From Microscillaceae bacterium (GTDB lineage: Bacteria; Bacteroidota; Bacteroidia; Cytophagales; Microscillaceae), in assembly GCA_025054775.1 (NCBI GenBank), contig JANWZA010000047.1, positions 1 to 64,000 on the forward strand: DNA of 64,000 bases. Direction: 5' to 3'. Positions 33,381 to 42,061 of the stretch are shown one piece after another (position 1 is the stretch's first letter; every line of letters starts with the position of its first letter). The translations under genes and the position numbers were made by a program. Under the pieces are notes generated by a model that did not search any database, was not told the DNA's origin, and worked only from the letters and a program-made list of their open reading frames with translations.

Positions 33381-34532
33381 CTATTTCAAAATAGCTCTTG
33401 AAATAACTAATTTTTGAATTTCAGACGTACCTTCACCGATAGTGCAAAGTTTGGAGTCACGAAAGAATCGCTCTACGGGAAAGTCTTTTACATAGCCATA
33501 TCCTCCTAAAATTTGTATGGCTTCTGTAGCTACCCTCACGGCGGTTTCAGAGGCATAGTATTTTGCCATAGCTGCCTCTTTGGTAACAGGTTTGCCCGCA
33601 TCTTTGAGTTCACCTGCTCGGAAGGTGAGCAATTTAGCGGCCTCAATTTCGGTAGCCATATCTGCTAATTTGAAAGCAATAGCTTGAAATTTGGAAATGG
33701 GTTGTCCAAACTGCTGCCGCTCTTTAGAATAAGCCAGAGCCACTTGATAAGCCCCTTCAGCAATACCACAAGAGAGTGCAGCAATAGAAATACGCCCTCC
33801 ATCAAGCACTTTAAGAGCCTGAATAAAGCCTTCCCCCACTTCACCTAATACTTGGCTTTCGTGAACATAGCAATCTTCAAAAATCATTTCTGCTGTTTCA
33901 GAGCAACGCATGCCTAATTTATCTTCTTTTTTTCCTGCAGAAAAGCCTTTGGTACCACGTTCTACAATAAAAGCAGTCATGCCGTGTGAGTCTCCTAGTT
34001 CACCTGTGCGGGCAATTACTACAGCCACATTACCTGATTTGCCATGCGTGATAAAATTTTTGGCACCATTGATTACCCAATATTCCCCTTCTTTACGAGC
34101 AACGGTGCGCATGTTAGCTGCATCAGAGCCTGTATTAGGTTCGGTAAGACCCCAGGCTCCAATCCACTCGGCAGAGGCTAATTTAGGCAAATATTTATGC
34201 TTTTGCTCTTCGTTGCCAAACATGAGTATGTGGTTAGTACATAATGAATTATGCGCTGCCATAGACAAGCCGATGGAGCCATCAAATTTAGCTAATTCTA
34301 TGATAGCATTGATATACTCCTTATAGCCCAGACCCGTTCCGCCATATTCTTGTGGAACGAGTACGCCCATTAGCCCAAGTTCTCCGAGTTGTTTAAATAC
34401 TTCTATTGGGAAATACTGCTCCTCGTCCCACTTACGAATAAAAGGGGCAATATATTTCTCGCCGAAGCTACGAATGGATTGTACCATTTCGGCAATTATC
34501 TCCTCTCGTGAGGTTAAAACTTCTGCATTCAT
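33381..34532 (-). CDS. Acyl-CoA dehydrogenase
   Basis: The 383-residue flavoprotein oxidises an acyl-CoA at the alpha-beta bond. The FAD and substrate motifs are present: WIGAWGLTEPNTGSDAANM (about 130), GNVAVVIARTGE, ERQQFGQPISKFQAI (about 270), and the catalytic Glu region CTIGEGTSEIQKLVISR near residue 370. The pattern fits short/medium-chain butyryl-CoA dehydrogenase-like enzymes. Electron-transfer flavoprotein genes are not adjacent. The gene is on its own, with nearly 1 kb free of intact genes upstream. Confidence 0.95.
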   Translation of the reverse strand: MNAEVLTSREEIIAEMVQSIRSFGEKYIAPFIRKWDEEQYFPIEVFKQLGELGLMGVLVPQEYGGTGLGYKEYINAIIELAKFDGSIGLSMAAHNSLCTNHILMFGNEEQKHKYLPKLASAEWIGAWGLTEPNTGSDAANMRTVARKEGEYWVINGAKNFITHGKSGNVAVVIARTGELGDSHGMTAFIVERGTKGFSAGKKEDKLGMRCSETAEMIFEDCYVHESQVLGEVGEGFIQALKVLDGGRISIAALSCGIAEGAYQVALAYSKERQQFGQPISKFQAIAFKLADMATEIEAAKLLTFRAGELKDAGKPVTKEAAMAKYYASETAVRVATEAIQILGGYGYVKDFPVERFFRDSKLCTIGEGTSEIQKLVISRAILK

Positions 34533-34983
34533 AAAATTAGTGAAATTTTGAAGTAATTAAAGATAAAAGGTAATTCTATTTTTTTGCTTTTAACGAGCAT
34601 GTCTCACTTTACAACCGCTTGAAAAAGCCTTTTGTTAGAATTGCTGAAAAAGCAGCTAATAGTATTAGTTAGTTACGAAGAATATGAATATTTGATGCAA
34701 AAATAAGATTTTTTTAAGATATAATGAAATTTGGAGGAGAGATTTCTTGCCTTTTTATTTGAGGTTGGGTAGTATTAGTTTTTTACATATGCTCAAACTC
34801 TGAAATGCAAATTCAACATTATGCTTTTTTGGAAAAAGATAACGTTATTGACTAAACAACTAAATCATTGGCTCGTACTATTTCATATATATGTTTAGAA
34901 AGCTCTATTTTCTTCTCTACCTTTCTACACATAGCCTCAGAAAGGCAGGTTATAGGATTTCCAAGAGTCTGGAAAATCGTATA
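34533..34983. other. Gene-free interval upstream of the acyl-CoA dehydrogenase gene
   Basis: AT-rich, without a credible ORF. A minus-strand TATTTTTG at 34698-34705 could be a -7 element for the dehydrogenase, but no spaced TTG is present. The IS1-type relic starts to its right. Confidence 0.4.
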
Positions 34984-35026
34984 TTGTAAACAACTATGTG
35001 GCAATTTTCACCACAAGTGTTTACAA
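34984..35026. repeat. Long hairpin flanking the second IS1 relic
   Basis: TTGTAAACA (34984-34992) pairs with TGTTTACAA (35018-35026). An inner GTGG/CCAC stem (34998-35001 with 35011-35014) encloses a 9-base loop. GGAAA occurs outside both arms in inverted orientation. It may be joined or nested ends of a lost element. Confidence 0.5.
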
Positions 35027-35048
35027 CTTTCCGTATTGCTATAAAACA

Positions 35049-35436
35049 TTATTGTTTGTTCTGGTTATTTTCTACTATCCCGATGTAGTTGGATTGGCTT
35101 TCAAGCGTAGGTAAGAAATATAGTTCATCCATTTTCAGTACAGAGTTTGGCATTGCCTCTTGAAAGGCTTCTTGAAGGGCATTAAACTTTTGGTTTCTTA
35201 GCTTATTATATAAGGTTACGTGGCTAATTTTGTGTGGCTAACTTTGAAAATACAACCTATGCAACACGCTAGCTATTTCGTTCTTCATAGTTACGCATCC
35301 TTATTTACCTTTTTTCCTATACAACATCCGATAAACACCACAATCTTTGCAATGATAAGTAGAGGTGTCGCTCTTATTTTTGCCATTGAGCACCAAATTG
35401 ATGGTATCACATTTTAGACAAGCATAGTTCTCACTA
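35049..35436 (-). pseudogene. Decayed IS1-type transposase, N-terminal part
   Basis: On the minus strand, codons from 35429 read NYACLKCDTI, NGKNKS, STYHCKDCGVYRMLYRKKGK, stop. This is the four-cysteine zinc ribbon of IS1 InsA, including the CKDCGVYR word typical of a Bacteroidota/cyanobacteria branch. After a stop and a frame change come an HTH-like stretch (SHVTLYNKL), then ALQEAFQEAMPNSVLKMDELYF, which corresponds to the start of the catalytic domain. No ATG opens it, and the remainder of the catalytic core is absent. It is unlike the 27.3 kb relic in its N-terminal wording and probably came from another element. Confidence 0.65.
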
Positions 35437-35507
35437 CACCATATTTTTTATTTCTTTGCAAAGAGATGTGAAAATTAGTTAGTTTTTCGCATTACTGAAC
35501 TTACTTT

Positions 35508-35780
35508 TTAGGCTTGTGCCGCTGGTTGTACAGGCTCTACATATACCAACGAGCGATTGTTGCGCCCTCGCTTGAAGCGTACAATACCATCTACCAAAGC
35601 AAAAAGGGTGTGATCTTTGCCCATGCCCACGTTGGTATGTGGATGATATTTTGTACCACGTTGCCTCACAATAATATTACCTGCTTTAGCAAATTGACCA
35701 CCGAATAATTTTACACCTAAACGTTTACTTTCGGACTCTCTACCATTTTTGGAACTACCTGCTCCTTTTTTATGTGCCAT
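35508..35780 (-). CDS. rpmA: 50S ribosomal protein L27
   Basis: The 90-residue protein matches L27 end to end: [24 protein letters not shown], then [32 protein letters not shown]. The N-terminal tail of L27 reaches into the peptidyl-transferase centre. No Firmicutes-type N-terminal pre-sequence is present. It lies 74 bases downstream of rplU in the conserved order rplU-rpmA and shares its promoter. The C-terminus ends in a short Val/Pro/Gln/Ala tail. Confidence 0.98.
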   Translation of the reverse strand: MAHKKGAGSSKNGRESESKRLGVKLFGGQFAKAGNIIVRQRGTKYHPHTNVGMGKDHTLFALVDGIVRFKRGRNNRSLVYVEPVQPAAQA

Positions 35781-35854
35781 AGTTTTAGAAAATTTATTTT
35801 TGGAACAATACTTTCAATGCTTACTCTTGTAACTTTTTACAAAATATACTTACC

Positions 35855-36166
35855 TCAAAACACAATATTTTCTATCATTAATTTGGTTAATTCTTGGCGA
35901 TGTCCTATGGTTTTTTTGTAGCCTTTACGTCTTTTTTTCTTGAATACGATTATTTTTTCTCCTCGCAAATGCTTCATTACTTTGGCAGATATTTTAGCGC
36001 CAGCTACAGTAGGCTTCCCTACGCTGACACTTCCGTCATTGTCTATAAGCAACACCTTGTCAAAGGTAAGTTCTGCTCCTTCTTCTGCATCTAAACGATG
36101 CGTATAAATATATTTATTATTTTCTACTTTGAATTGCTGACCAGCGATTTCTACGATTGCGTACAT
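35855..36166 (-). CDS. rplU: 50S ribosomal protein L21
   Basis: The 103-residue protein is L21: MYAIVEIAGQQFKVE at the start, VLLIDNDGSVSVGKP in the middle, and KVMKHLRGEKIIVFKKKRRKGYKKTIGHRQELTKL towards the end, the conserved rRNA-binding stretch. It is the first gene of the rplU-rpmA unit. A promoter with perfect spacing lies 72 bases upstream. Confidence 0.98.
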   Translation of the reverse strand: MYAIVEIAGQQFKVENNKYIYTHRLDAEEGAELTFDKVLLIDNDGSVSVGKPTVAGAKISAKVMKHLRGEKIIVFKKKRRKGYKKTIGHRQELTKLMIENIVF

Positions 36167-36237
36167 ATTTTACTTAAATACGAGTGACACATTTCTCAAA
36201 AGCTTGCTTTTGAGATATAGCTATTAAAATTAGGCTG

Positions 36238-36267
36238 CAAATTTAGGCTTTTTTTCCTAATTCGCAA
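36238..36267 (-). promoter_or_regulatory. Promoter of rplU-rpmA
   Basis: On the minus strand TTG (36265-36267) and TAAATTTG (36238-36245) are separated by 19 bases, a full match to the Bacteroidota consensus. Confidence 0.75.
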
Positions 36268-36403
36268 AATAAAAAAAGAAAAGTTTTCAGGCTTTTACAA
36301 CTTTATTTTCACCAAAGTTTATTCCTTAGCTCTATGGTAAATTTCTATTACGATTTATCAATAGAATGTTAAAATTTGTAGCTATGGGCAAAGAAATACC
36401 TCT

Positions 36404-36434
36404 TTGTGAACTCTTAAAAAAAAACGTACCTTTG
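36404..36434 (+). promoter_or_regulatory. Promoter of the serB-serA fusion gene
   Basis: TTG (36404-36406) and TACCTTTG (36427-36434) are 20 bases apart. The expected start point near 36441 excludes nothing, but it places the ATG at 36470 about 30 bases downstream, which fits a normal leader. Confidence 0.75.
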
Positions 36435-36469
36435 CAACCGCATTTTATCAATCTTTGCATAAACTAAAC

Positions 36470-38365
36470 ATGGAAGGCTCTAAAAAATATATCATTATTG
36501 ATTTTGATAGTACTTTTACCAAAGTAGAAGGTTTGGATGTATTAGCAGAAATTGCTTTGGAAAATCATCCTCAAAAAGAACAATATTTGGCAGAGATCAA
36601 AAAACTTACTCAGATGGGCATGGAAGGTAAAATTTCCTTCGCCGAATCATTGAATAAACGTATCCAACTTTTGCATGCTCATAAAAAACATTTTCCTACT
36701 TTGGTAGCAATTCTTAAAACTAAAATCTCAGACTCGTTCCAAAGAAATAAAACTTTTTTTGAGCTTTACAAGGAAAATATTTTAGTTGTCTCAAGCGGAT
36801 TTAGGGAATTTATTGAACCTATTGTAACCGAATTTGGAATTTTGCCTCAAAATATTTTTGCTAACGAATGTGTATTTGACGACCAAGGCAATCTCATTGG
36901 ATATCGCCCTGAAAATGTACTTTCAGAAGATAAAGGTAAAGTAAAATTGCTCAAATCGCTCAATTTGCAAGGCGATGTATACGTCTTGGGAGATGGTTAT
37001 ACTGACTATGAAATTCGCGAAGCAGGTTTAGCAAATAAGTTCTATGCCTTTACCGAAAACGTAGAGCGTCAAACCGTTACTCAAAAAGCTGACCACATTG
37101 CTCCAAGTCTAGAGGAATTTTTATATGATAATAAGTTGCCAATGGCAATCTCATACCCTAAAAACCGTATCAATGTACTGCTTTTAGAGAATATTCACCC
37201 TGTGGCTATTGAATATTTTAAGCAAGAGGGCTATACAGTAGAAATTCTAAGAGAGGCATTAGATGAGGATGAGTTAGCTAAGAAGATTAAAAATGTTTCT
37301 ATCTTAGGCATTCGCTCAAAGACGCAGGTTACACGAAAAGTCTTAGAGAATGCTAACAAACTCATGCTTATTGGGGCCTACTGTATCGGCACAAACCAGA
37401 TTGACTTAGAGGCTTGTTTGGAGAAAGGGATTGTTGTGTTTAATGCACCTTACAGCAATACGCGTAGTGTAGTAGAGCTTGCCATAGGTGAAATGATTAT
37501 GCTTATGCGAAAAATCTTTGATAAAAGCCAAAAAATGCACCAAGGGGTTTGGGATAAGAGTGCAGAGGGTAGTTTTGAAATTAGAGGCAAGAAATTAGGC
37601 ATTATAGGCTATGGTAATATTGGCACACAACTTTCAGTGTTAGCAGAAAGTTTAGGATTAGAAGTATATTACTATGACATAGTGGAAAAACTTGCCCTCG
37701 GAAATGCTAAAAAATGTAAGTCTTTGCACGAATTATTAGCCCTTGCCGATATTGTGAGCCTCCATGTAGATGGCAGACCTGAAAATGATAACATGATTAG
37801 CTATGCCGAATTTGAAATCATGAAAAAAGGTGTGATTTTCTTGAACCTTAGCCGTGGCTCTGTGGTAAATACTGAGGCCTTGGTACAGGCTATTCGAACA
37901 GGAAAAGTAGCGGGAGCAGGTGTTGATGTGTTCTTAAACGAACCTAAAACAAACAAAGACCCCTTCGTTTCATCTCTGCAAGGTTTGCCTAATGTCATTC
38001 TTACCCCGCACATCGGCGGTAGCACCGAAGAGGCGCAAGCTAATATCGGCGAATTTGTAGCTAATAAAACTATTCAATATATCAATAAAGGTGATACTTT
38101 TGGTAGTGTAAACTTCCCTAATTTACAGTTACCTTTGCAAAAAAATTCTCATCGTTTAATACACATACACGAAAATGTGGCGGGAATTTTGGCAAAAATT
38201 AATCAAGTTTTAGCTAAAAATGGAATCAATATCTTAGGGCAATACCTAAAAACTAATGAAAAAATAGGGTATGTGATTACAGATATTGATAAAGAATATA
38301 ACAAGCAAGTAATTGCCGAACTCCGCAATATCCCTAATACGGTCAAGTTTAGAGTGTTATTTTAG
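36470..38365 (+). CDS. serA: Fused phosphoserine phosphatase - 3-phosphoglycerate dehydrogenase
   Basis: The 631-residue protein joins the first and last steps of serine synthesis. Residues 1-215 are a HAD phosphatase of the SerB type: IIDFDSTFTKVEGLDVLAE carries the nucleophile Asp and DxD-S-T, VVSSGFREFIEP is motif II, and VLGDGYTDYEIRE supplies the final metal Asp pair. Residues about 230-540 are a D-isomer dehydrogenase with the NAD motif GYGNIGTQ (about 381), LNLSRGSVVN and LTPHIGGSTEEAQ. Residues 565-631 are an ACT-like domain (HENVAGILAKINQVLAKNGIN). SerC is not fused or adjacent. I start at the ATG (EGSKKY), not at the TTG five codons earlier. Confidence 0.92.
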   Translation: MEGSKKYIIIDFDSTFTKVEGLDVLAEIALENHPQKEQYLAEIKKLTQMGMEGKISFAESLNKRIQLLHAHKKHFPTLVAILKTKISDSFQRNKTFFELYKENILVVSSGFREFIEPIVTEFGILPQNIFANECVFDDQGNLIGYRPENVLSEDKGKVKLLKSLNLQGDVYVLGDGYTDYEIREAGLANKFYAFTENVERQTVTQKADHIAPSLEEFLYDNKLPMAISYPKNRINVLLLENIHPVAIEYFKQEGYTVEILREALDEDELAKKIKNVSILGIRSKTQVTRKVLENANKLMLIGAYCIGTNQIDLEACLEKGIVVFNAPYSNTRSVVELAIGEMIMLMRKIFDKSQKMHQGVWDKSAEGSFEIRGKKLGIIGYGNIGTQLSVLAESLGLEVYYYDIVEKLALGNAKKCKSLHELLALADIVSLHVDGRPENDNMISYAEFEIMKKGVIFLNLSRGSVVNTEALVQAIRTGKVAGAGVDVFLNEPKTNKDPFVSSLQGLPNVILTPHIGGSTEEAQANIGEFVANKTIQYINKGDTFGSVNFPNLQLPLQKNSHRLIHIHENVAGILAKINQVLAKNGINILGQYLKTNEKIGYVITDIDKEYNKQVIAELRNIPNTVKFRVLF

Positions 38366-38514
38366 TCAGATGTATCTAAGAGTTGTATTAGTTGAGATAG
38401 TGTTTTAATAAATCTTCACAGAAATATTTGGCAGAGACATAAAATGAGTGGCGATAGCTTGCGAAATTTTATTAGAATTAAACCGCTAATTACGTTTTTT
38501 AGTATCTGAAGTTA

Positions 38515-38614
38515 TTTAGGATTGTAAAAAACTTATAATTATTATCAAAGATTTATATTTTTAGGGGGTCTAATCTAAAATAGCTCTTTTATGAGAATTT
38601 TTTACAATCTTAAA
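38515..38614 (+). repeat. MITE-like repeat family 1, complete 100-base copy
   Basis: Terminal inverted repeats TTTAGGATTGTAAAAAA (38515-38531) and TTTTTTACAATCTTAAA (38598-38614) match at 16 of 17 positions. The interior holds the near-palindromic 23 bases at 38571-38593 that recur at 27804-27826. There is no coding capacity. It follows the serB-serA stop by 150 bases. Confidence 0.7.
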
Positions 38615-38672
38615 CAATTTAAGAATAAATAACTTGGAGAGCCAAAAATTACTTGTTATTAAAATTCGGAAA

Positions 38673-39857
38673 TTATTGAATAGCGACTGATTTAGGAAGT
38701 AAGGGAGTAGTCTTTTTTAATTCTACAATATCAATAGGCTTAAAGCTAAATGAAATAATAAGGATAAAAAATGCCAAATAGGCTAAAATTTTACGTTTTA
38801 AGTCTATAGGAGTGTCATCAGCGGCGGCAGGGTGATATACTCCTAAAAAGCGAGCAATGATAAAGCAAAAAATAAGCCAGCTACTATATCCTTGCACTGT
38901 TGGAAAAAAGAAGCTAAATACGTACTGCCCTGCAAAAATGCTCATACTCAATAAGAAAGCAGTTTGGCTTTGGGATGTAATGCGAATAAACATAAGGTAA
39001 AGCCCTCCTATGTAAAGTGGAGTATAGATCAGTAAATCTATTGTTTCATAGCTTGGTGAAATAATACCGATTCCTGCAAAAAATAGAAAGAGACTGAAAA
39101 AAACAGGAGCTAAAATTCGGTGTTTTTTTTCTCCTAAAAGCCCATAGAGTATATGTCCCCCGTCTAATTGCCCGATAGGAAAAAGGTTCAATGCTGTAAA
39201 AACCAGCCCTAAGTGTCCTGCAAAAATATAGGGGTAGTGCATCATTTCATATTGGTTGGGTATGAGGCTTTTGTCTGAAACCACGAAATTTTCAAAGAAT
39301 AAAATCAACAAACTCTTACCAATGGCAATAGTATAGCCGTCTTGGTTGTAAGCGTATAGGGCATAATCTCTCCCAAATTTGGCATATTCAGGGTGGATTT
39401 GAAAAATGTACTCAATAGGTGGTAAAGTCAAATAACCATACAACAGGGTAGCAAAACAAACTACAAAACCTGCCAAGGGCCCTGCTATGCCAATATCAAA
39501 AAATTGCCTTCGGCTGTGAATATTGCCTTTGATACGAATGAAGGCTCCAATTGTACCAATGCTCATATCTATCCCAAACCAAAGTGGAATGTAATAGGGT
39601 AGGGTTACACGCACTCTATACCAAAGGGCTGTGAAGTAATGCCCGAACTCATGGACTGTAAGGTAAAGTAAAAAGGGTATAGAAAAGTGAAATCCTTGTA
39701 AAAACTTTTCTTTAGTAAGCCATTTACTCCAACCTATTCCGTCTTCGTTTACAAAAAACAGTCTTCCGTAAATCCACTCTGAACCTGCCAAGGTGCAAGT
39801 AATTACACAGATAGCAAATAATACGAAATGTAACAGATATTTGAACGTAGGTTTCAA
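38673..39857 (-). CDS. Site-2-type M50 membrane zinc protease
   Basis: The 394-residue protein has several membrane helices. The zinc motif HEFGH (His69, Glu70, His73) lies in LLYLTVHEFGHYFTALWYRV, and the third ligand lies in NLFPIGQLDGGHILYGL (Asp about 229). GPLAGFVVC is the usual helix-breaking G-P. No PDZ domain is inserted. Such proteases cut substrates within the membrane, often anti-sigma factors. No anti-sigma or sigma gene is adjacent, so the target is unknown. The start ATG opens a hydrophobic segment (FKYLLHFVLFAICVITC) consistent with TM1. Confidence 0.9.
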   Translation of the reverse strand: MKPTFKYLLHFVLFAICVITCTLAGSEWIYGRLFFVNEDGIGWSKWLTKEKFLQGFHFSIPFLLYLTVHEFGHYFTALWYRVRVTLPYYIPLWFGIDMSIGTIGAFIRIKGNIHSRRQFFDIGIAGPLAGFVVCFATLLYGYLTLPPIEYIFQIHPEYAKFGRDYALYAYNQDGYTIAIGKSLLILFFENFVVSDKSLIPNQYEMMHYPYIFAGHLGLVFTALNLFPIGQLDGGHILYGLLGEKKHRILAPVFFSLFLFFAGIGIISPSYETIDLLIYTPLYIGGLYLMFIRITSQSQTAFLLSMSIFAGQYVFSFFFPTVQGYSSWLIFCFIIARFLGVYHPAAADDTPIDLKRKILAYLAFFILIISFSFKPIDIVELKKTTPLLPKSVAIQ

Positions 39858-39975
39858 GGGAATTACTTACTTAAAGTGATTTGACTATGAATAACTTACA
39901 ACTTGTGCCTTCTAAAGAGGCTTTCAAACAGGTAATTATAGATTGCAAAGATAACTTTTTTTTGCTTAAAACTGT

Positions 39976-41217
39976 TTAACCATGAGGTAAGAGCAGAGAT
40001 GAGTCACCATAACTTAAAAATCGGTATTGGTTTGTTAAGGCTTCTTGATAAACCTTTCGCCAATCCTCGCCGATAAAAGCGGCTACTAACAAAATAAGTG
40101 TAGTGGCAGGCAAATGGTAGTTGGTTATTAATCCTCTACACATTTGGAAATGGTAACTTGGAAAAATAAAAATTTCAGTTTCGCCCATAAGTTGCTCTAA
40201 TTGATGCTGTTGCATATAGTTAAGTAAGTGTTCTAAAGCTGCTCTCGGGTGTGGTAATTCGGTACTATTTATTTGGTAAGGTGCTAACTTTTGGACTTCG
40301 AAGGGGTGCAGTTCGTGCAATGACTTTTGCATTAATTCTGCTCCAAACCAGTATAAGCTTTCCAAGGCTCGCATGGAAGTTGTACCAACTGCAATAATAT
40401 TTCCCCAATTCTTTAGTAGATTTTCTATATTTTTTCTTGAGAAAATCACTTGTTCGCTATGCATAGGGTGTTGCACCACATTATTTACCTTGATAGGTTG
40501 GAACGTGCCACCGCTTACGTGCAAAGTAATAAAGTCAGTTCCTAATCCTTTGATTTTGAGGCTATTCAATACATTTTCAGTAAAATGTAACCCAGCAGTA
40601 GGGGCAGCTACGGCACCTTCTTTTTTAGAATAGACGGTTTGGTACTGTTCTTTATCCTTTTCAGTGGCTTTGCGTCTAAGATAAGGAGGCAAAGGCATTT
40701 CCCCAAAAATTTGTAAAATTTGGTGAAAAGCAAATGCAGGACTATCCCAAGAGAAAGAAATTATATCTTGAGCTGGGTCTAGCAAGCGTGCCGAAAGTTG
40801 AATCTTTTGTTCTTTACCGTTTTGGTTAATGATTTGCATTTGAGCAAGTTCTTGATGCTGGTTCCATCGCTTGCGGTTACCAATGAGACATTTCCAACTA
40901 CATTCTGAGGTAACTTGCATAGCTTGACTCACGAGAGTAGGTTGATGAGGTTGAAGTAAAAAAATTTCAATAACCGCTCCTGTGGGTTTGGCAAAATACA
41001 ACCTTGCGGGAATAACTTTGGTATCATTGAATACTAAAAAACTATCTTCAGGCAAATGCTCAACAAGCTGAAAGAACTGCGAATGGTGGATCTGTCCCTG
41101 CTTGTAGACTAATAATTTGGCTTGGTCACGCTGGGGTAGAGGTTCTTTAGCGATTCGCTCTTCGGGTAAGTCATAGTAATAGTTATTAAGGTCTATTTCG
41201 GGCAGTTGATGTGGCAT
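39976..41217 (-). CDS. queA: S-adenosylmethionine:tRNA ribosyltransferase-isomerase
   Basis: The 413-residue enzyme transfers and isomerises the ribosyl part of SAM onto preQ1-tRNA to give epoxyqueuosine. Recognisable blocks are LPEERIAKEPLPQRDQAKLL at the start, FLVFNDTKVIPARL, AAPTAGLHFTENVL, TDFITLHVSGGTFQP and NYHLPATTLILLVAAF near the end. It is longer than the 350-residue E. coli enzyme, with insertions in the middle (around 105-160 and 300-330). queE lies 10 kb away and serves the same pathway. The gene appears monocistronic. Confidence 0.95.
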   Translation of the reverse strand: MPHQLPEIDLNNYYYDLPEERIAKEPLPQRDQAKLLVYKQGQIHHSQFFQLVEHLPEDSFLVFNDTKVIPARLYFAKPTGAVIEIFLLQPHQPTLVSQAMQVTSECSWKCLIGNRKRWNQHQELAQMQIINQNGKEQKIQLSARLLDPAQDIISFSWDSPAFAFHQILQIFGEMPLPPYLRRKATEKDKEQYQTVYSKKEGAVAAPTAGLHFTENVLNSLKIKGLGTDFITLHVSGGTFQPIKVNNVVQHPMHSEQVIFSRKNIENLLKNWGNIIAVGTTSMRALESLYWFGAELMQKSLHELHPFEVQKLAPYQINSTELPHPRAALEHLLNYMQQHQLEQLMGETEIFIFPSYHFQMCRGLITNYHLPATTLILLVAAFIGEDWRKVYQEALTNQYRFLSYGDSSLLLPHG

Positions 41218-41350
41218 GGGTTTTAGAAAAAGGGAGAATTAAAGAGTTTAGCAAATTTCCAAGTTTAATAAGCATAAAGGTAAAGGTTATGAAACAAGGT
41301 ATCGTGCTATGACTAATCTTTTTGTTTTCATTCATAGCAGTTAAAATGTA

Positions 41351-41449
41351 GGGTAGTGGTGTAAAATGTATGATGTTGTGAAAATAGATAAAAAATTTTT
41401 ATTGACAAAGTGATTTAATAATTCCGCTCATACATTTGAACCACTGCCC
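41351..41449. repeat. MITE-like repeat family 2, 99-base copy
   Basis: The left arm 41351-41373 (GGGTAGTGGTGTAAAATGTATGA in two parts: GGGTAGTGGT and GTAAAATGTATGA) mirrors the right arm 41428-41449 (TCATACATTTGAACCACTGCCC in two parts: TCATACATTT and GAACCACTGCCC). About 19 of 23 positions agree. The interior is AT-rich and non-coding. Confidence 0.65.
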
Positions 41450-41531
41450 TTTTGCGTTATGTGTGAAATTAGAGCAGGAGACGGTACTACATACAAGTAA
41501 GGCTCTACATCAATCAAAAATAAAAGAAAGG

Positions 41532-41548
41532 AAGCAAAAAATTTGCTT
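41532..41548 (-). terminator. Probable terminator of the small membrane-protein gene
   Basis: AAGCAAA (41532-41538) pairs with TTTGCTT (41542-41548) with a 3-base loop. On the minus strand CCTTTCTTTTATTTTTG follows. It lies 20 bases beyond the stop. Confidence 0.5.
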
Positions 41549-41567
41549 ACTTTATTGCGTTGTTTCC

Positions 41568-42020
41568 TTAAAATCTGAGCCAAGGTCTAGAAGACCAAGG
41601 AATAGAAATTAGCACTAATGCCATAGCTATTCCAAAGAAAATTAATTCCATTCGGAAACGCTTGGTATCGGTTTTGGCTTTTTTGCCCGCGCTTCTACCT
41701 ATTTGAGCAATAATAACAGCAACAAGCATAGTGCTAATATGCTCAACGGCCCAAAAACGATTGTCAGGGTTTTTCATAACGGCTTTTATGCTCTGACTGA
41801 ATAGGGGCAACCCCAAAGGGCTGTACACAAAATACAGCAGTAAGCCAATAACTAACTGCAAGTGCATAGTACCGATAAAGCCTGCAGAAATTCTATTATT
41901 AGCCTGAGTATAATCTTTTTTACTCAAAAAACCTAACAAGGCTTGTGCTACAGCGGCTATGGCTAACACTATTAAAAGCCAACGTAACCAAGAGTGTAAA
42001 AAAACAAGTGTAAGATACAT
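41568..42020 (-). CDS. Four-helix membrane protein with conserved histidines
   Basis: The 150-residue protein has four hydrophobic helices (about 5-28, 45-68, 90-108, 125-142). A His lies at or near each of the first three: LHSWLRW (His9), MHLQLVIG (about 53) and VEHISTMLVA (about 94). This suggests a b-type haem site in a cytochrome-b-like bundle, but the family has no role that I know. The closing SIPWSSRPWLRF is strongly conserved in style. It lies 41 bases upstream of the dxs stop, on the same strand and downstream of dxs, so it may be read from the dxs promoter. Confidence 0.78.
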   Translation of the reverse strand: MYLTLVFLHSWLRWLLIVLAIAAVAQALLGFLSKKDYTQANNRISAGFIGTMHLQLVIGLLLYFVYSPLGLPLFSQSIKAVMKNPDNRFWAVEHISTMLVAVIIAQIGRSAGKKAKTDTKRFRMELIFFGIAMALVLISIPWSSRPWLRF

Positions 42021-42061
42021 AACTTGTATAGGATTAAAAAAATGAAAATGAAATACTTATT

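Noticed and set aside
35220-35417. 65-codon plus-strand ORF
   Set aside because: It is the antisense of the zinc-ribbon region of the IS1 relic.
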